NCBI GenBank assembly: GCA_949987565.1
Contig: OX465112.1
Coordinates: 12,230,536-12,294,535 of the forward strand
Source: Luidia sarsii
Lineage: Eukaryota > Echinodermata > Asteroidea > Paxillosida > Luidiidae
Direction of reading: 5' to 3'
Length of the DNA: 64,000 nt
In this document: positions 11,360 to 24,560 of the stretch, piece after piece
How positions within the stretch are numbered: position 1 is the stretch's first letter
Layout of the letters: each line of letters starts with the position of its first letter
The notes under the pieces: model-generated
Seen by the model: only the letters and a program-made list of their open reading frames with translations
The model's database searches: none
Told to the model about the DNA's origin: nothing
Translations under genes and position numbers: made by a program

Positions 11360-11594
11360 GAAGGTTTTGCGGTCAACACCATGTACTGCAGCACTTCTTT
11401 TCGAGAAGGAGTGTGGCTCTGACCAGTCTCTTGACAACAGGTAGAGAACACAGTCAGCACGCTACTGTACCTGACATGTTGAGTTACCGTCTCTTTTCAG
11501 AGCCACGCTGCTTTCATTCTCAAAAGAGAAGTGCTGCATGTACATGTACATGTACATGTGTACAAATGTACATGTGGTGTCACCGCAAACCTTC
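11360..11594. mobile_element. MITE with GAAGGTTTGCGGTGACACC ends
   Basis: The left GAAGGTTTTGCGGTCAACAC and the right TGGTGTCACCGCAAACCTTC are inverted copies about 25 bp long, 235 bp apart. The same end sequence forms the complete palindrome at 46979. Confidence 0.6.
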
Positions 11595-11704
11595 CACTTT
11601 GTATTTCCACCATGCAAACCTTCAACTCAAGTCTTATCTTCAAAAAGCCTTTAGAGGCATCGTATAAAAAACTCATGATTTGATAATCCATCGTATGGTT
11701 TGAT

Positions 11705-11800
11705 GGGTCAAATACAGTAGTTCCTGTGCATCACTCACAGTCTTGCGATTGATCATGAGTCACTTTGTATGGTGAGTTTGATGAAATTGACCACGGCAAG
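11705..11800. repeat. Dispersed repeat (TGTGCATCRCTCA family), copy 1
   Basis: CTGTGCATCACTCACAGTC, TTGCGATTGATCATGAGTC, GAGTTTGATGAAATTGACC. The same order recurs at 34695-34770 and 63675-63735, with a related head at 8990-9050. Confidence 0.55.
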
Positions 11801-13354
11801 CGTGTCTCCTTTTCGAACAATTGAATCCAATAAATATCTTCAGGAAACACTTTCCTCCTGATTAGTTGCAGAAATCATTTCCCCCTCCCTGGAAAGCCCA
11901 CTTTTGGTTCATTCTCAAGGGCTGATCAAGTAACATTTAATTCAAATTTTGATGAAGCCAAAAAAAAATAAAAAAAATAAAACTCTAATCCAGCTGAAAA
12001 TTAATCAACAAGCATTCCCCGCAACAATTCAAGCCCCCAGTCTTTTATTATTATTATTACGGGGATTTCAAGGACAATGTTTTCATTATACTGTAAATGG
12101 ATAGTCTTCCCTCTGCTTAGCTTTCAGACATGCATATAAAGGGGAATTTCTTCACTAATAGATGCAAGTGGTTTAAATAATAACCGTGGCCTGTGAAATG
12201 ATGGCTGTGAGGGGAATTGCTTTGCCGTGTCCTTGGTGTGCACAATGCATACAACATCTGGATGAATTGATGCAAAAGAGGGAGGGAGGTTACACAGGGC
12301 AAAGGAATCACAATTGGATGTTCACCCTCATCCCTAAGGATGCATATCACTTTCCGCACTCAAAAAACAGTTTTTCAGTGGGCACCGTGACTTGGACTCC
12401 ATTTCTGAATATCCATTTTAATATTTCACATTCAAATACATACACTGTCCATGTATCTCGCGAAATAACATCCATTATTCAGTGCAGAAATCAATTAATG
12501 TTTACACTTTTGATAATGACCACAGTTTCAAGTATCAAAATGCAGGCTTTTGGCTGCACTTTTGACCCAGATATTACATTATTTTTCAACCACAGATAGA
12601 ACAAATTAGAGCCCATTGTATTTCCAGCTGTTGGCTGACGAAGCTGTAAGCCGGAGAAAAAAGAACATGTACTGTAAAAGCCATGGTCTCATTAATCATA
12701 ATTAGTATTAAGAAAGGTCTGTTCATACATGTGCACAGTGGAAGATCAGCATTTCATAAATTTTGTGGTTTATTTCTAACCAACCCCCCCCCCCCCCCCC
12801 GCAAAAATACTTCCATTGTATGGAAGAGTCTACATGTATTTTCCGAAGGTTTTCAGCATGCTTTATTAAGCATGTGAAGAATCCGTTTCCAAAAGGCTTT
12901 TCTATCGATGTCTTCATATAAATGATCAAGTTTCTTCCAATGGAAATTTTATCCTACAGGAAAAAAATACCAGGATGATTATAACCTTTTTCAGAAATGT
13001 ATTGGATACAGACATATTTCTCTTAAACTCAAAGACAGCAAAGGTTTCATGATTTTTTTGCTCATCTTTAGATGTAGGCTTCAGAAGTTAAGAAGTACAC
13101 TGTAAGTAAAAAAAACAGCTTGCTCTCAACAAACCACAACTCTACATGTACGTATGTGTGGAGTATGTGGGTTTTTATATTAAATTTCAAGCCTCAAATT
13201 GATTCTGCGGTTGGTTATTGTGGGGGATTCTGGAAGCAAGGCCAGACAAGCAGCCACATGTGCCCTGTGGTGAGGTTATGCCTAGTGTCAGTGGCTACCA
13301 ATGAATCATCAACACTGCTGGGCCACCTCCATGGCTGGGCCAACTGCTGAGCGC

Positions 13355-13510
13355 GCTGACCAGACCATCAGGGTGGAAATTGGACGTGGAAGACTCCGTG
13401 GAAGACCAGAGACCACCAAGACAATTATTATGAATGCAGTGATGGGAAAAAGCAAATTGGATTTAGCCAGCCAGCCAGCAAGGTGTAGGACTGTAGAGGC
13501 TGGTGATTGG
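13355..13510 (+). pseudogene. Possible remnant of a LINE-type ORF2 C-terminus
   Basis: The frame reads TIRVEIGRGRLRGRPETTK. GRGRLRGRP followed by a basic helix resembles the end of many jockey/RTE-type reverse transcriptase proteins, where RGRPR..W is followed by a helix. Only this short stretch is recognisable. Confidence 0.25.
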
Positions 13511-13569
13511 GTGGAATACAGAACTCAAAACTTCCCCACAAATCGGTCCCCAAACCCAGCCCTTACATT

Positions 13570-13991
13570 AGGTGCATTTCCACTAGTACGAAAAATCACA
13601 AACCACTTTTCGATATTTGAATAAAAAAAAAATAACATTTTTTTTATGTGAACAGTGAAATTTCACAAACACCCGCGATTCAAAATGCAGTTCCTCTTGC
13701 GATTTTCCGGAAAATATCGCAAGTGTTTTCCGGGCCTTACACTGAACACAATTCATTGCGCGCAGATAAACATCCGACAGTCACACAACCAGCTGGTTAT
13801 CTCCACATGGCTGTGCACCAACTGTACATGTACATTGTACAAGCAATCTAAGCACGCATGGTCCGGAAAGTGCCTCCGGCTGGGTCACAATCAAGGCATG
13901 TGCAGCCTACAGTAGTTCGGTCACATTTCAGGCAAACCGATTTTTGAATCGCGATCCACTTTTTGATAATTTTCCTGGTGGGAAAGCGTCT
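13570..13991. mobile_element. MITE with 3-bp target duplication, uninterrupted copy
   Basis: 422 bp with imperfect inverted ends (AGGTGCATTTCCACTAGT and CCTGGTGGGAAAGCGTCT), flanked by ATT on both sides. It contains the site, intact, that is interrupted at 20948. An ACATGT repeat lies inside. Confidence 0.65.
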
Positions 13992-14099
13992 ATTAGTATT
14001 ACAACTGCCTGAAACTTGTACAAGCCAACCTCGGGTACGTAACCGGTACGTGTACTGTAAGTACATGTACATTTGTAGTAAACTTGGTACAGTGTACAT

Positions 14100-16790
14100 G
14101 TGTAGAACAAAATGTCTAGGCCTACAGGAACTCTGAGCAATGGATCAATAATAGATTGCAGAATGCAGATAGATTTGAGTGGATTCTGTTTTGGGAGTGT
14201 TTTGCTATGCATGTACTACGTGTACCGGTACATGTGTAGTACATGTATTTGTTAGCTGTGATGTACCGGTGCATACATGTACATGTACATGTTTACATTG
14301 TACATGTAGCAGCATACTGTAAGTATACATGTGTATGCAGTATGCACACATTCAAGGAATGCATGCCCAACTGTTGCACGTAGTCAATCAGAGACGAAGT
14401 TCAAGAGCCAGTATCAATCAAGCATTGAAAAAAAAAAAAAGATAAAAAAAAATTATTGGCTCAATATCCCTTGTAGATATCTCAGACATAAATCAACAAG
14501 TATCAAAATTGATAAGATTCAATTCAATGCTTGTACATAAACACAGGTGTGCATACACATACCGTATCTGGGGTATCTCAGTCATTAGTCCCATGTACTC
14601 AATATGAGCAAGGGAATGGTACAGAGTGCCTTAAAAAGGGGATCCTGCCAATTATTGTAAGTCAGGCCCTCTAATTTTCTGAGATTTGCTTTTTGGTCTA
14701 AGTGGGTGAATCAGTTTGAATCGTTTGAAGTCACAAGTCAATTTGCACCATTTTTGCGGGACTACATGTACTTGAATATTTGTTTCTGTCATTTTCTACA
14801 ATGGCAAACAAAGCTGAAGCTTTGCCTCAGAGTTTTTTATCCTGTGTGTGCCGATAAAGGTCACGGCCAGCTGAGTCCTGACACTTCAGAACTCAAACAA
14901 GGTACATGTAGTGGTCTTTGGAAGGTTCCAGTGCAGGTAGGTTTGGGGAAAGTATTTATCAACCTAAATTACCATGGTCAATAAAGGGCGCCTTTGATAG
15001 GAATGTACACACATACACAAAACATGTTCATGAATGAACTCATGCAGTAAGCTTAAATCAACTCGCCATAAACACTGTTTGCCTTGACACCATTCACACA
15101 GACTGGCAACTCCTTAACTCAAGGCACAGACGATGGAAATCCAGCATTTTCACAACACCAAGCCTTGACAATCTCCTCCCCTCCACTCCCCTCCCCCATT
15201 CACTCCATAGGTGTAACAAAAGAAGCCCACTACACACCTGTACAAAGGTCAGACAAGGCAAGCAAAGGGGTGAAGGGGAGGGGGGTCAGAGATCGGGTGT
15301 TAGCAAACTTTCTTATCACCCACCTCCCCCCCTTATAAAAAATCCTGAATGTACCCAAACAGTGTACTACCAGTCTATCACAATAACACTGCCAACCCCA
15401 GACTATGCAATAACCACGCTTCACTCAAATATAAAAAAAGGAAACCTATCAAAAATTTTGCCTACTCTGATGCTCGACAAGTCTGATTGGTCGTTAGGCA
15501 GTCACATGGCGTGAGTCAACATCCCCCCTATCCACCCTAGGGCTATTTACCGACTCTACTGACAGGCCTGATTGAGTTTTATGAATGGAAAGATTTGTAG
15601 GATAGGAAATGGAATCGGTGGTCTGAGACCATTTAGGCAGGACCACAACTGCAATACTTCCAGACTTGCCCATCACAAACAAATTTTTTTTTGAGAATAA
15701 GGCCTGAGCTCATTACTGACAGGACCGCCCAAGGCCAGTTAAGTATCACATCCAGCCAGCCTCATTACAAAACAAGACCAACACTCGACTTGGGTCCTGC
15801 TAGTGCTAGGATTGACAAGTCACGCCTTCTAAACTGTTGGGCCCTAGTATGAGAGTTATATGTAATGATTAATACACAGGACCATAGAACTTCCTACGAT
15901 GCTACAGTATAGTATAGAGAAGGCAATAATGCCATGCAAATGTAAACGTTTGTAATGCACGCAGTATGCAAAACACATGGACAGGGGTATCACCCACTGT
16001 GACAACTGCCAGTCGACTGACTGTCAGACAACCATGACCAAGATTTGTTTTTTCATTTGTCAAATTAAAATCACGATTGATCCATCTGTCTCGCTCATAA
16101 ATCCATGCCTTACACTACATTGTACCTGTGCATGTCAAATGACATCACATCATTAGCCAGTTGGACACAGCATAGCCCAGCCCATCCCAGCCCAACCTCC
16201 CCTCCCCTCCACCTCCTCTGTGCAAAATAAACACGGCACCGATCTGCTTGTGACGTTTTGCCCGATCCAATCACAGCTGTCTCCAGTGGTTAGCGACAGT
16301 GGACTGAATTATGTCTGGTGCATGTAGGACAGGGAGGGGACCTATGGCGATGAAGGCATCTGTCTTCATCAAATTATCCAAATCCATCCGGTAAAAAAAA
16401 AACAGAAAAAAGAAGAAGAATGAAAGATGAATGTGTTCCCCTCTTTGCTCGATAAAAAATCCACCACAGCCTTTGATGAATCTGCCCCCTTTACTATATT
16501 TCTAAAAAAATATATAATAAAAAAAATGGGGAAAAAATCCAACTTGTTCATTTCCACTTTTAGTATGTGGTTGATGATAATGCATTGCCAGGAATGATAC
16601 ATGTAGGTCTGCCTGAATCTTTGGGAGGAAAGTACGTAAAGATCTGACAGTTAGTTCTACAGTGGCCAATAGAGAGGCTTTGTGAGCCTTCTTGAAAAGT
16701 ACTGCAGATCAGCCACAGGCCCACTGTGGTTTTAAAAAAAATGCACTGATGTATTAAAAGTGCAATGTTCAGCTCACTGAAACATAGATC
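14100..16790. other. Non-coding, nothing recognised beyond scattered fragments
   Basis: Contains ACATGT runs (14210-14310), Penelope-tail fragments at about 14640 (GTCAGGCCCTCTAATTTT) and 15795 (GGTCCTGCTAGTGCTAGG), and CT/CA-rich patches. No exon is seen. Confidence 0.5.
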
Positions 16791-16799
16791 TGCAGACAA

Positions 16800-17110
16800 T
16801 GGTGTGTTAGATGGATAGAGATCAAGAAAGACAAAGAGATTGGGAGAGACAGAAAGAAAGATAAAGAGAGATACATGTAGTGTACCTGTACATGTACATA
16901 TATATACATGTAGAGAGTGAGACAGAGATTGAAAGAGACAGAGACAGTCACAGAGACAGTCACAGAGGCTAAGAGAGAAAAAGACGGAGAGTGAGAGATA
17001 GGGGACAGAGAGTTAGACTAGAGTTAGAGACAGAGACAGAGAGTGACAGAGAGACAGTGAAGCCCAGACAGACATAAGGACAGACAGATGGAGGGAGACA
17101 GCGAGAACAT
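16800..17110. repeat. GA/GACA-rich simple sequence
   Basis: Degenerate GAGA, GACAGA and AGAGAGAC words on the plus strand, interrupted by an ACATGT cluster at 16872-16912. Confidence 0.8.
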
Positions 17111-18361
17111 ACAAAAATACACACGTGCTGGAAGTACAGTATATTCATGTTTAATAATTCATGAATGCTCTTCATTTGGGGGACCGGACTAAACATGAGA
17201 CACGGGTCCGGGTGATTTTCTTTCCCTCTCTCTCATCTTTCTCTTTGCAGCCTGCACAATTCCCTGGGGACAGGTACTTGTGGTGCCGTACGTGTGCGCG
17301 CTGTGTGCTGTGTGTGCACGTGTGGCCCATACGAGCTTCGGTGAGCATACGAGTGCAGCCACACATGTACCAACACAGCACTACTGTACCATGCATCTTC
17401 AGCTTCAAATTGCTTTCCCCTCTGCACAGAGGTTCATGGGGGGGGGGGCTGGGCGGCTAGCGAGGGGGCTAGGTGACGACTGAATATTGATAAGCTCCCA
17501 GGTGGGATCGAGAAGGGGGGGGCAAGCATGTGCATGTGGGGATATGATTACAGCGCACTAAGGAGCAATGGGTCAGAGGCAGGCCACTGCGAGAATGAAA
17601 ATATATGCGTGGATCAATTTGGCAGATAAAAGAAACTCAAACTGCTTGAATTAATGTATGTCCAGACCAAGCACTTCCAAGATGTGGAGTACATGTATTT
17701 CACTAAAATGCATGTTTGTGAATTTGTCGCAAGCTGCATATATCAATTTGTGTAAAATGGGCATCTAAAATCAATTGATCCTTTTCGAGAGATTTCTCAT
17801 TTTAGTGAAGGATTTGGTCGCTGGTGAGGGATCACAAAGTGTCGCTCCCAACAATGTGCCACCGTCGCTACATATATGTAGGTTTATACAGAAACACACA
17901 GATTAATCTTCAGATGAGGTGGCGATTCCACTGACACAAATTTTGGTTTACACTGTGACATCACACTCTGCTTGGCAATTACGACAGATACCTGACTGTG
18001 CATCCTCAAAATCCATCTTTTGTCACCAAGTGTCATCTCATGGTCAAATAGACCAAGACAATGCCAAAGTCATTTCAATATCAACAGCTAAAAAAGCAAC
18101 GAGTGGCAATAAGTTTCTAAAAGTTAAGATGATATTGCTGTGCGCAGCAACTACACAAAAGTGCAAAATTTGTTTTCAAAGATCAGTCCTTTGCCACTTG
18201 GTCGGTGAAAATTCAACCGGGGTCACCCAACTTTTTGTGCATGCACTTTATTACTCATAACCAAAATGGGTCCAAGTGACTCAAAGCAAACAGTGCACAT
18301 TTGGAAAATTCCACTCGCATCTAAGAGGGAAGAATCTGTCTTCTGTTTCAAAAAGGTTCTA

Positions 18362-18475
18362 GAGGGCCTGATGTTTCAATCCCAGCATAATTGTTTTCAT
18401 TCTGCCTTTGAGAAAGATCTTGCTAGGATCGAAATGACAGGCCCAGCTACATTTTTGAGATTTACAACGCACTTT
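18362..18475 (+). repeat. Penelope-tail repeats, inverted pair
   Basis: A minus-oriented fragment (GGGCCTGATGTTTCAATCC, 18364) is followed at 18404 by a plus copy, GCCTTTGAGAAAGATCTTGC then TAGGATCGAAATGACAGGCCC. It continues with the conserved TTTTTGAGATTTACAA and TTGGTCATTTTAGTCA. Confidence 0.7.
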
Positions 18476-18851
18476 GGTCATTTTAGTCATAAAGTAGTTT
18501 GCAACATTTACTCAAGAGTTATTGCCATCTGTTTTAGCTCGATATGTGCGCACACATGTACAGTATGTGTTATACGGTACAATGTACATGTACAATCTAA
18601 ACTGTTAGGTGGGCACTGTCCTGCATTTTCAACAGTACATGCAGGTCTACAAGTACACACTGTATCCATGTACATGTACATGTATGTATGTACACAGCAT
18701 TTGATAAGCAATAACGCCACTGAAGCACACTCCCTCATGTTCATTCAATAGTCAATACAAGTCGTAACCATTTACATAACTCAAATGACTTGGTTGTTTT
18801 TGTTTCAACAGTGTCTGGCCTCAACTTCCTGACTGAAAAAGTCAAGGTGTA

Positions 18852-18900
18852 CACAGTACACCTGCACAGTACACCTGCACAGTAAACCTGCACAGTACAG
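18852..18900. repeat. Short tandem repeat CACCTGCACAGTA
   Basis: Three to four copies of a roughly 14-bp unit (ACACCTGCACAGT). Confidence 0.75.
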
Positions 18901-20255
18901 CCACTGAAATGAAACTACATGTATAGTTGTCAAAAAGTATATCCACTGTCACATACTGTCACAACTGTTATTGTAACAGCCATTTGAGTAGTACTCATGA
19001 CCAGGTCCAAAGTACATACATGTACATTGTATTTGTACATGTAGTACGAAACTGTGTCAAGCTGGTTTTTGACTAAATTAACCCAAATTATATAAAATAA
19101 AAAAAATAGAGGGTCTGCCGGTCTGATAATATTTCAATTCTTAGTATGACCATTCTGAAAGGTTGAAGAAAGTTCCCCCGGATCAACAACACCTCTAAAT
19201 TTCCCGGTATTTTACAAGAGTTACGTGTGCATACACAGTAAAGTAGCATTTATAAAGTTGGCACACTACAGTAGTTACAATACAGTATATGCACAAACTA
19301 TCTAAATTTGTTTGAAGCAATATTTACTGACAATTTGTGATTAATTGGCAGGGCGAGCTAATGGGGGATCAGCCAGTTGGCAGATTTGGTTTTTTTTTAT
19401 TTATTTTTTGGGGGTATTCTACACGGAAGGGACGTCACCAGGAAATTGCGCAAGGAAATCCTTCTCTTTTTGCCAAATCCATTTCAGGATGAAATTACTA
19501 CAGCAAAATCTTCCTGCAGTGCTATTGCGGGTCAGGTCTTAGTACTGCAGGCTGTAACTGCAGTGCAGGGATTAATTCGCGAGATAAGACATAAACCTTA
19601 AGGGTTTGCGTCAGAATTTTTCCAGAAACTACCCCTTCCCCTTGTCCCCCATCCTCACAGATAGGGCCAGGAGCAACAGCAGCTGTCAAAATACAAAGTG
19701 GGCATCATGAGTGGGGTTGAGTGTGTGGGTTTCCACACATGTAGGGCCTACTAATGTCTGGCACATTCAGGCTTTGGTGAATGTGCATACATCACATGTA
19801 CACTATACATGTATGTACATGTACATGTATGTGCAGTTGTGCACCGCCCCCCAAAAAATACTCCTAATTACACACGCATGAGTAACAACTCCATTGCAAA
19901 TACTGCACACTAGATTTTTTTTTTCGATAGCAGTACTTAGTAGCGTCACTGTCAGGCAATGTTTGTGGGTTTGTTTCAGAGGCAAACTTCCTGGGGGGTG
20001 GGTTGTGGTTTCACTGGCAAAGCTGATTCTCTTGCCCAGCAGATCACAACACATCCACGGTTCTCCTGCAATAATACTGATTGGCTGAGCTCCAATCTCA
20101 AAACATTCTGCTTCCTCAAGAGACCACGAAAAGACCAAAATGTATGAATACAAAAGTGTTGCAAACAGCTTAATCCCAGCGGGATTGATTTAGATACATG
20201 ACAGATTTAGATTTGATATTGGCAAGGGAATGAAAATGGATGACAAAATGGATGC

Positions 20256-20394
20256 TTAGGCTGTGTCCAAAACGGGCTTCCAGAGCTCCGACTAGGGCTA
20301 TTGTCGTCACATCTCCGTGTATTTCCAATAGGGGGAAGACCTAGACCTAAAGTTAGCTCTAGACGGCTAGACGCCCATTTCGGACACAGCCTAA
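20256..20394. mobile_element. Short MITE, TTAGGCTGTGTCC ends
   Basis: 139 bp with inverted ends TTAGGCTGTGTCCAAAACGG and CATTTCGGACACAGCCTAA (one or two mismatches). The interior has no coding sequence. Confidence 0.65.
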
Positions 20395-20721
20395 ACTGTT
20401 TTGAAAACTATCTTTTCATCTCTGTTGGGTGGCCGAGGAGAAGAGATGGGGTTAGAGATTCAGCTGAAGCCACTTTGAGGAGTCAATACCTATTCAGCAA
20501 CAAATGGATTCCGTACAAAGGTCCCCACACTCATGAACAGCAGGCAGTAAATCCCTGAGCAGCTCAAGACTGGAGTAGGGAGGAGGAAAGCCAGAGTGAA
20601 AGAACCGATGACCATCAGGGCTACTCAATAACTGATCACGGTCCTTAAGCCCTTAACCTGGGGTGGGGGGTGTGGTGGGGTATGGGGAGGGGATTGCCAG
20701 CAAAACAGGTGAGCACTTGTA

Positions 20722-21600
20722 AGGGTTTGGGCATTACCACTGGCACCAAAAAAATTGCTATCCACTTTTCGATTTTTGAATCGAAACTAAAAAACTGAGT
20801 GTGTGTGTGAAGTTGTGAACACTGAGAAGAAAAGAGAAAATTGATAAAATTACACATTATGTGTACAATGTACATGTATATGTACATCCCACAATTCAGT
20901 GCACTCATACAATGTATAAACATTTTTTGGCCCACAACCAGCTCATGAGGGCCGTTCCTACTACGAAAATAATCGCGATTTGAATCATGATTCAAATACG
21001 GTTTTTTGTCTCCACACAGGCCAAATAATTGCGTCTCAAATAAACGCGAGCCGATTGCGGTTAGCATGTGGTCGCACTGCGCAAGCGGGAATGGCGCGAC
21101 TCGCTGCGGAACGTAAACAAACCCTGTGCTGCACTTCCTGGCAGTAAGCTGCTGGCAGGAAATGCTTGCGCAATGCATCGTGGGCTTAAAAAAACCGGTG
21201 CGATTTGAGCGGAGTGTTCCCACACGATTATTTGAAAAAGCCTCACTCTAAGTGGAGTCCGAATCGCGATTCAAATCCCACTAATAATCGCGTTTATTGT
21301 GTCCCCACACGCAAAAAGCGTGGAGTTGGAATTGCGATTCAAATCGCGATCCAAATAATCGCATTTATTTTGTGTAGTGGGAATGTCCCTTTTATCTCCA
21401 CATGGCTGCGCACAAAGTGACCCACAAACCATACATTGTACCAGCAAACTAAGCGCGCGCAGTCCGGAAAGTGCCTAGTGTCTGGGTCACATCCCAGGCA
21501 TGCCCAGTCCGGTTAATACTTGTAAGTCACATTTCAGGCATGTGCAGTTCGGCCCGCAAAAAAAAAAAAATTGAATCGTGATTCACTTAACAAATGTTGC
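20722..21600. mobile_element. Older MITE split by the insertion at 20948
   Basis: The left part has GGCATTACCACTGG and CCACTTTTCGATTTTTGAATC. The right part has TATCTCCACATGGCTG, GTCCGGAAAGTGCCT, CATTTCAGGCATGTGCAGT and TTGAATCGTGATTCAC. The same words occur in the same order at 13570-13991. Its outer ends are eroded. Confidence 0.6.
20948..21390. mobile_element. Harbinger-like MITE, long copy nested in another element
   Basis: 443 bp from AGGGCCGTTCCTACTACG to GTAGTGGGAATGTCCCT, with the same CG-rich middle as the 31062 copy. The DNA on its two sides (CACAACCAGCT to the left, TATCTCCACATGGCTG to the right) is contiguous in the related element at 13570-13991, so this copy inserted into an older element. 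Confidence 0.75.
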
Positions 21601-22327
21601 CGTGTCTTGACGTGCGCAAAAAAAGCCCAATCCTTTTTTTGATATTTCATGTTTGAACATACCAACAGATAATAGTGATTTTTCTGATTAATTAAATAAT
21701 TTGTTTGCTGGCAAAAGTCAGCGGAAAACAAGAAAGAAATGCCTCTGTGAGTGTGTAGACTCGGCCCACAAGATACATCAAGTAATCAACATGATTACAT
21801 GAACACATTTCTCTCGTACACAGAGACGCATTTGAAAAATGATTTGGGAACCAGTGTGGTTTCCAACTTTACATACTGTAGCCAGTGTAGGTACAGTGTA
21901 CAAGTATTGCCAGTACCCACACGGCCTAGAAATGCACATTGTATCAACTGAAGACTGAAGTGATAAAATATTAATTCCGTACTGTACACACTGAACCACT
22001 TGCGCCTACCCACCAGATAAGGAAAACAAAACCCAATGTTGAAAGCCAAGCTGTACAAACATGGAGTACTATAACACCAGCCCAGTGAAATTCTTAAAGT
22101 GGTACAAGTACAGTGTACATTATGTAGTACTGTATGTTATGTACATGTACATGTACATGTAATTGTAAAGCAACACACTTACCACAGACAGCCAACTGTG
22201 TGTTGTATGGTTGTACCATGGAGAAATAAGGGGGGCCAATTGCATGATCTGTACGTGCATGTCCATGTCCATGTACATGTACATTGTGTCGTTAGTCGTT
22301 ACAGCCTTACATGTAAGTGTATTTCAG

Positions 22328-22365
22328 CATGGAGGAATAAGAAGGGACCTTCTTATTCCTCCATG
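22328..22365. repeat. 38-bp perfect hairpin
   Basis: CATGGAGGAATAAGAAGG, a GA spacer, then the exact reverse complement. A related diverged arm (CCATGGAGAAATAAGG) lies at 22216. Confidence 0.75.
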
Positions 22366-22825
22366 ATTTGAGTGACTGTACAAAATTGCAGACTTTGAAA
22401 TACAAGGTACAGTTCATGTACATGTGTACATGTACATGTGCATGTACACTGTACAATGTATACAAATCCATGTGTGTACAATGTACAGTATTGTACTGCT
22501 GCCAGCACAGTGCCTGTATATCTGGGATGCCAATCTGAGATCAGCCATGTGCTATGTAAGCAGCCGCAGCAAATTGCCATTACACAATGAATATGGACAT
22601 AATTAAATTGATCCAAAGTGGGCTGCATCGGGGCTTTTTTTATCGATAAAGTCATCACAGTCCCCAGGCCAAACGTGGACTGAGCGTGTACATGAATTGA
22701 ATTTTCTATAAAAAAATCTAAAAAGAAATCATACAAACTTGTGAGCTGTGGACTCTCTTCATAATATAATTGGACACTACACACATTACAAATGTTAATT
22801 AAATTGGTAAGATTTGGTATATTTC

Positions 22826-22880
22826 CTAGCTCCGAGAAAGGTCCTGCTGGAATCGAAACATCAGGCCCTCCATGTATTTT
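22826..22880 (+). repeat. Penelope-tail repeat
   Basis: GAGAAAGGTCCTGCTGGAAT, then CGAAACATCAGGCCCTCCA. The first stem is changed to AGCTCC, so the outer pairing is weaker than in the 3126 copy. Confidence 0.7.
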
Positions 22881-23176
22881 AATTGGTATGACTTAAATTA
22901 AGATGTCACGCACGGGAATTCGTTGAAATAACTTCCAATGATATACAAATCTGTAAATGTACTGTACATGTACTTCATTATCAAAAGACCAGTTTCCCTA
23001 CTGGTAAATGTTTTTTTCCTAGAACCAAATAACTTCATCCCCTTCCAAAAAGTACACCCTACATGTGTATAGGCCCTTGTGATTTCAGAGGGAATTGTAG
23101 AGGAAATTCAAGCACTTTAAGACATTTTGATGTGAAAACCTGCTTGTAAAGTAGCATGCATTGTCGTTGGGAAGAA

Positions 23177-23712
23177 AGGTGGATTCCCACAAGGAAAATT
23201 ATTGAAAAGTGGATCGCCATTCAAAAACCAATTTATTCTTGTTTTTTTAGCACTCCACACACCGCAAAATTTTCAAAAAGCGATTCGAAAATCATTCTTT
23301 ACGGGCTGAACAGTGCCTGACTGAAATGTGACCTAACAGGAATGCGCATGCCTGGAATGTGACCCAGCACGACGCACTTTCTGAAACTTGGTTCGCTCAT
23401 AGTCATACCATGTACACACCATGTACATGTACGGTTCATGCACAGCAATGCGGAGAAAAACAGCTGGTTATAAAAATTGGTGAAGCTGCATGTCTATATG
23501 AGCGCACTGAATTGTGGGATGATTTTCTCTATTCGATAGCATTCACACACACAGCGACTGGTAAATCCTTGTGATGTTTCCGAACAAAATCGCAAAAAGA
23601 TTAGATCGCCTTTCAAATTGCAAGTGTTTGTGAGATTTTAGCCTTCACACAATTTCGCAATTAGAAAATCGAAAAGAGGATTGCGATCTTTCCTGCTAGT
23701 GGGTACGCACCT
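23177..23712. mobile_element. MITE of the AGGTGC-ended family
   Basis: Begins AGGTGGATTCCCACAAGG and ends GCTAGTGGGTACGCACCT. It contains AAAAGTGGATCGCCATTC and its inverted partner GAAAAGAGGATTGCGATC. It is related to the element at 13570 at the ends, and no clean target duplication is seen. Confidence 0.55.
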
Positions 23713-24510
23713 CTAATTTTAAATGGACAGTGAATGACCTTGAAAGCTGAACACCTCAGGAAATGCTCTGCATGCAACACTAGATGGCTGTAGCTGCAAG
23801 AAGAAGATTTTTGACAGATCCTCGCTTCAGACACAGCTTTACACCACAACAATCTGCTCTACGCAAAACCAATCTCCTGAGAGACAGATTCTTCTCATAC
23901 TCTTCAGGCATACATGTATGTACAGGGTATGCTCAATCATTTGTCAGAATTCCTTCATCGGCCTGCCTGACAGGGATGGGAAAGCTGGTTCCTCCGTAAG
24001 TGATTTTGTTTTCACAAAGAAAGATCATTTGACAAATTGACATCAGATCCTATTGCCAGAAGTAAACCCAACTTCCAAAGTCTATTCCTAGCTGTAAGAC
24101 CCTAAGGTCTAGGAGGTTACAGACCAAGTTCTCAATGGGGAATAGAAATTGTGCACTTTTATTGAAAGCTGGCTTGTGGGCAAATACCAAATAGACTGAG
24201 GCTCTTAGCCTCGGACAGCATCTGTGAAAGTGCACAATCTCCTGCCTAAATCACAGCACAGACTATTCCCTTCCACTCTCAATTGGATTTATGGTTGGGA
24301 CTTGGGAGATAGAAGTCTATGGCACGCATCCCTGGAAAGCACCGATAAATAAATGATAAAAACAACCGTTTCACAGCCTCCCCTTGCCTCGATACCTCTG
24401 GTGAAGTCTGGTCATCTACTGTAGGGTAAGAAGAGTTCAAGCATTGCCCAAAATGGTACAAATTGCTAACAGCAATGGCCAAAAAAATGCAAATCCTAAT
24501 CACTTATAGG

Positions 24511-24560
24511 GCCTGGTAATTTGATCCTACACTGTAGCAGGATCCTTCTAAAAGGCAAAA
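24511..24560 (-). repeat. Penelope-tail repeat, minus copy
   Basis: Minus strand TTGCCTTTTAGAAGGATCCT, then GTAGGATCAAATTACCAGGCCC. The family pattern is clear but an insertion splits the hairpin loop. Confidence 0.55.
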
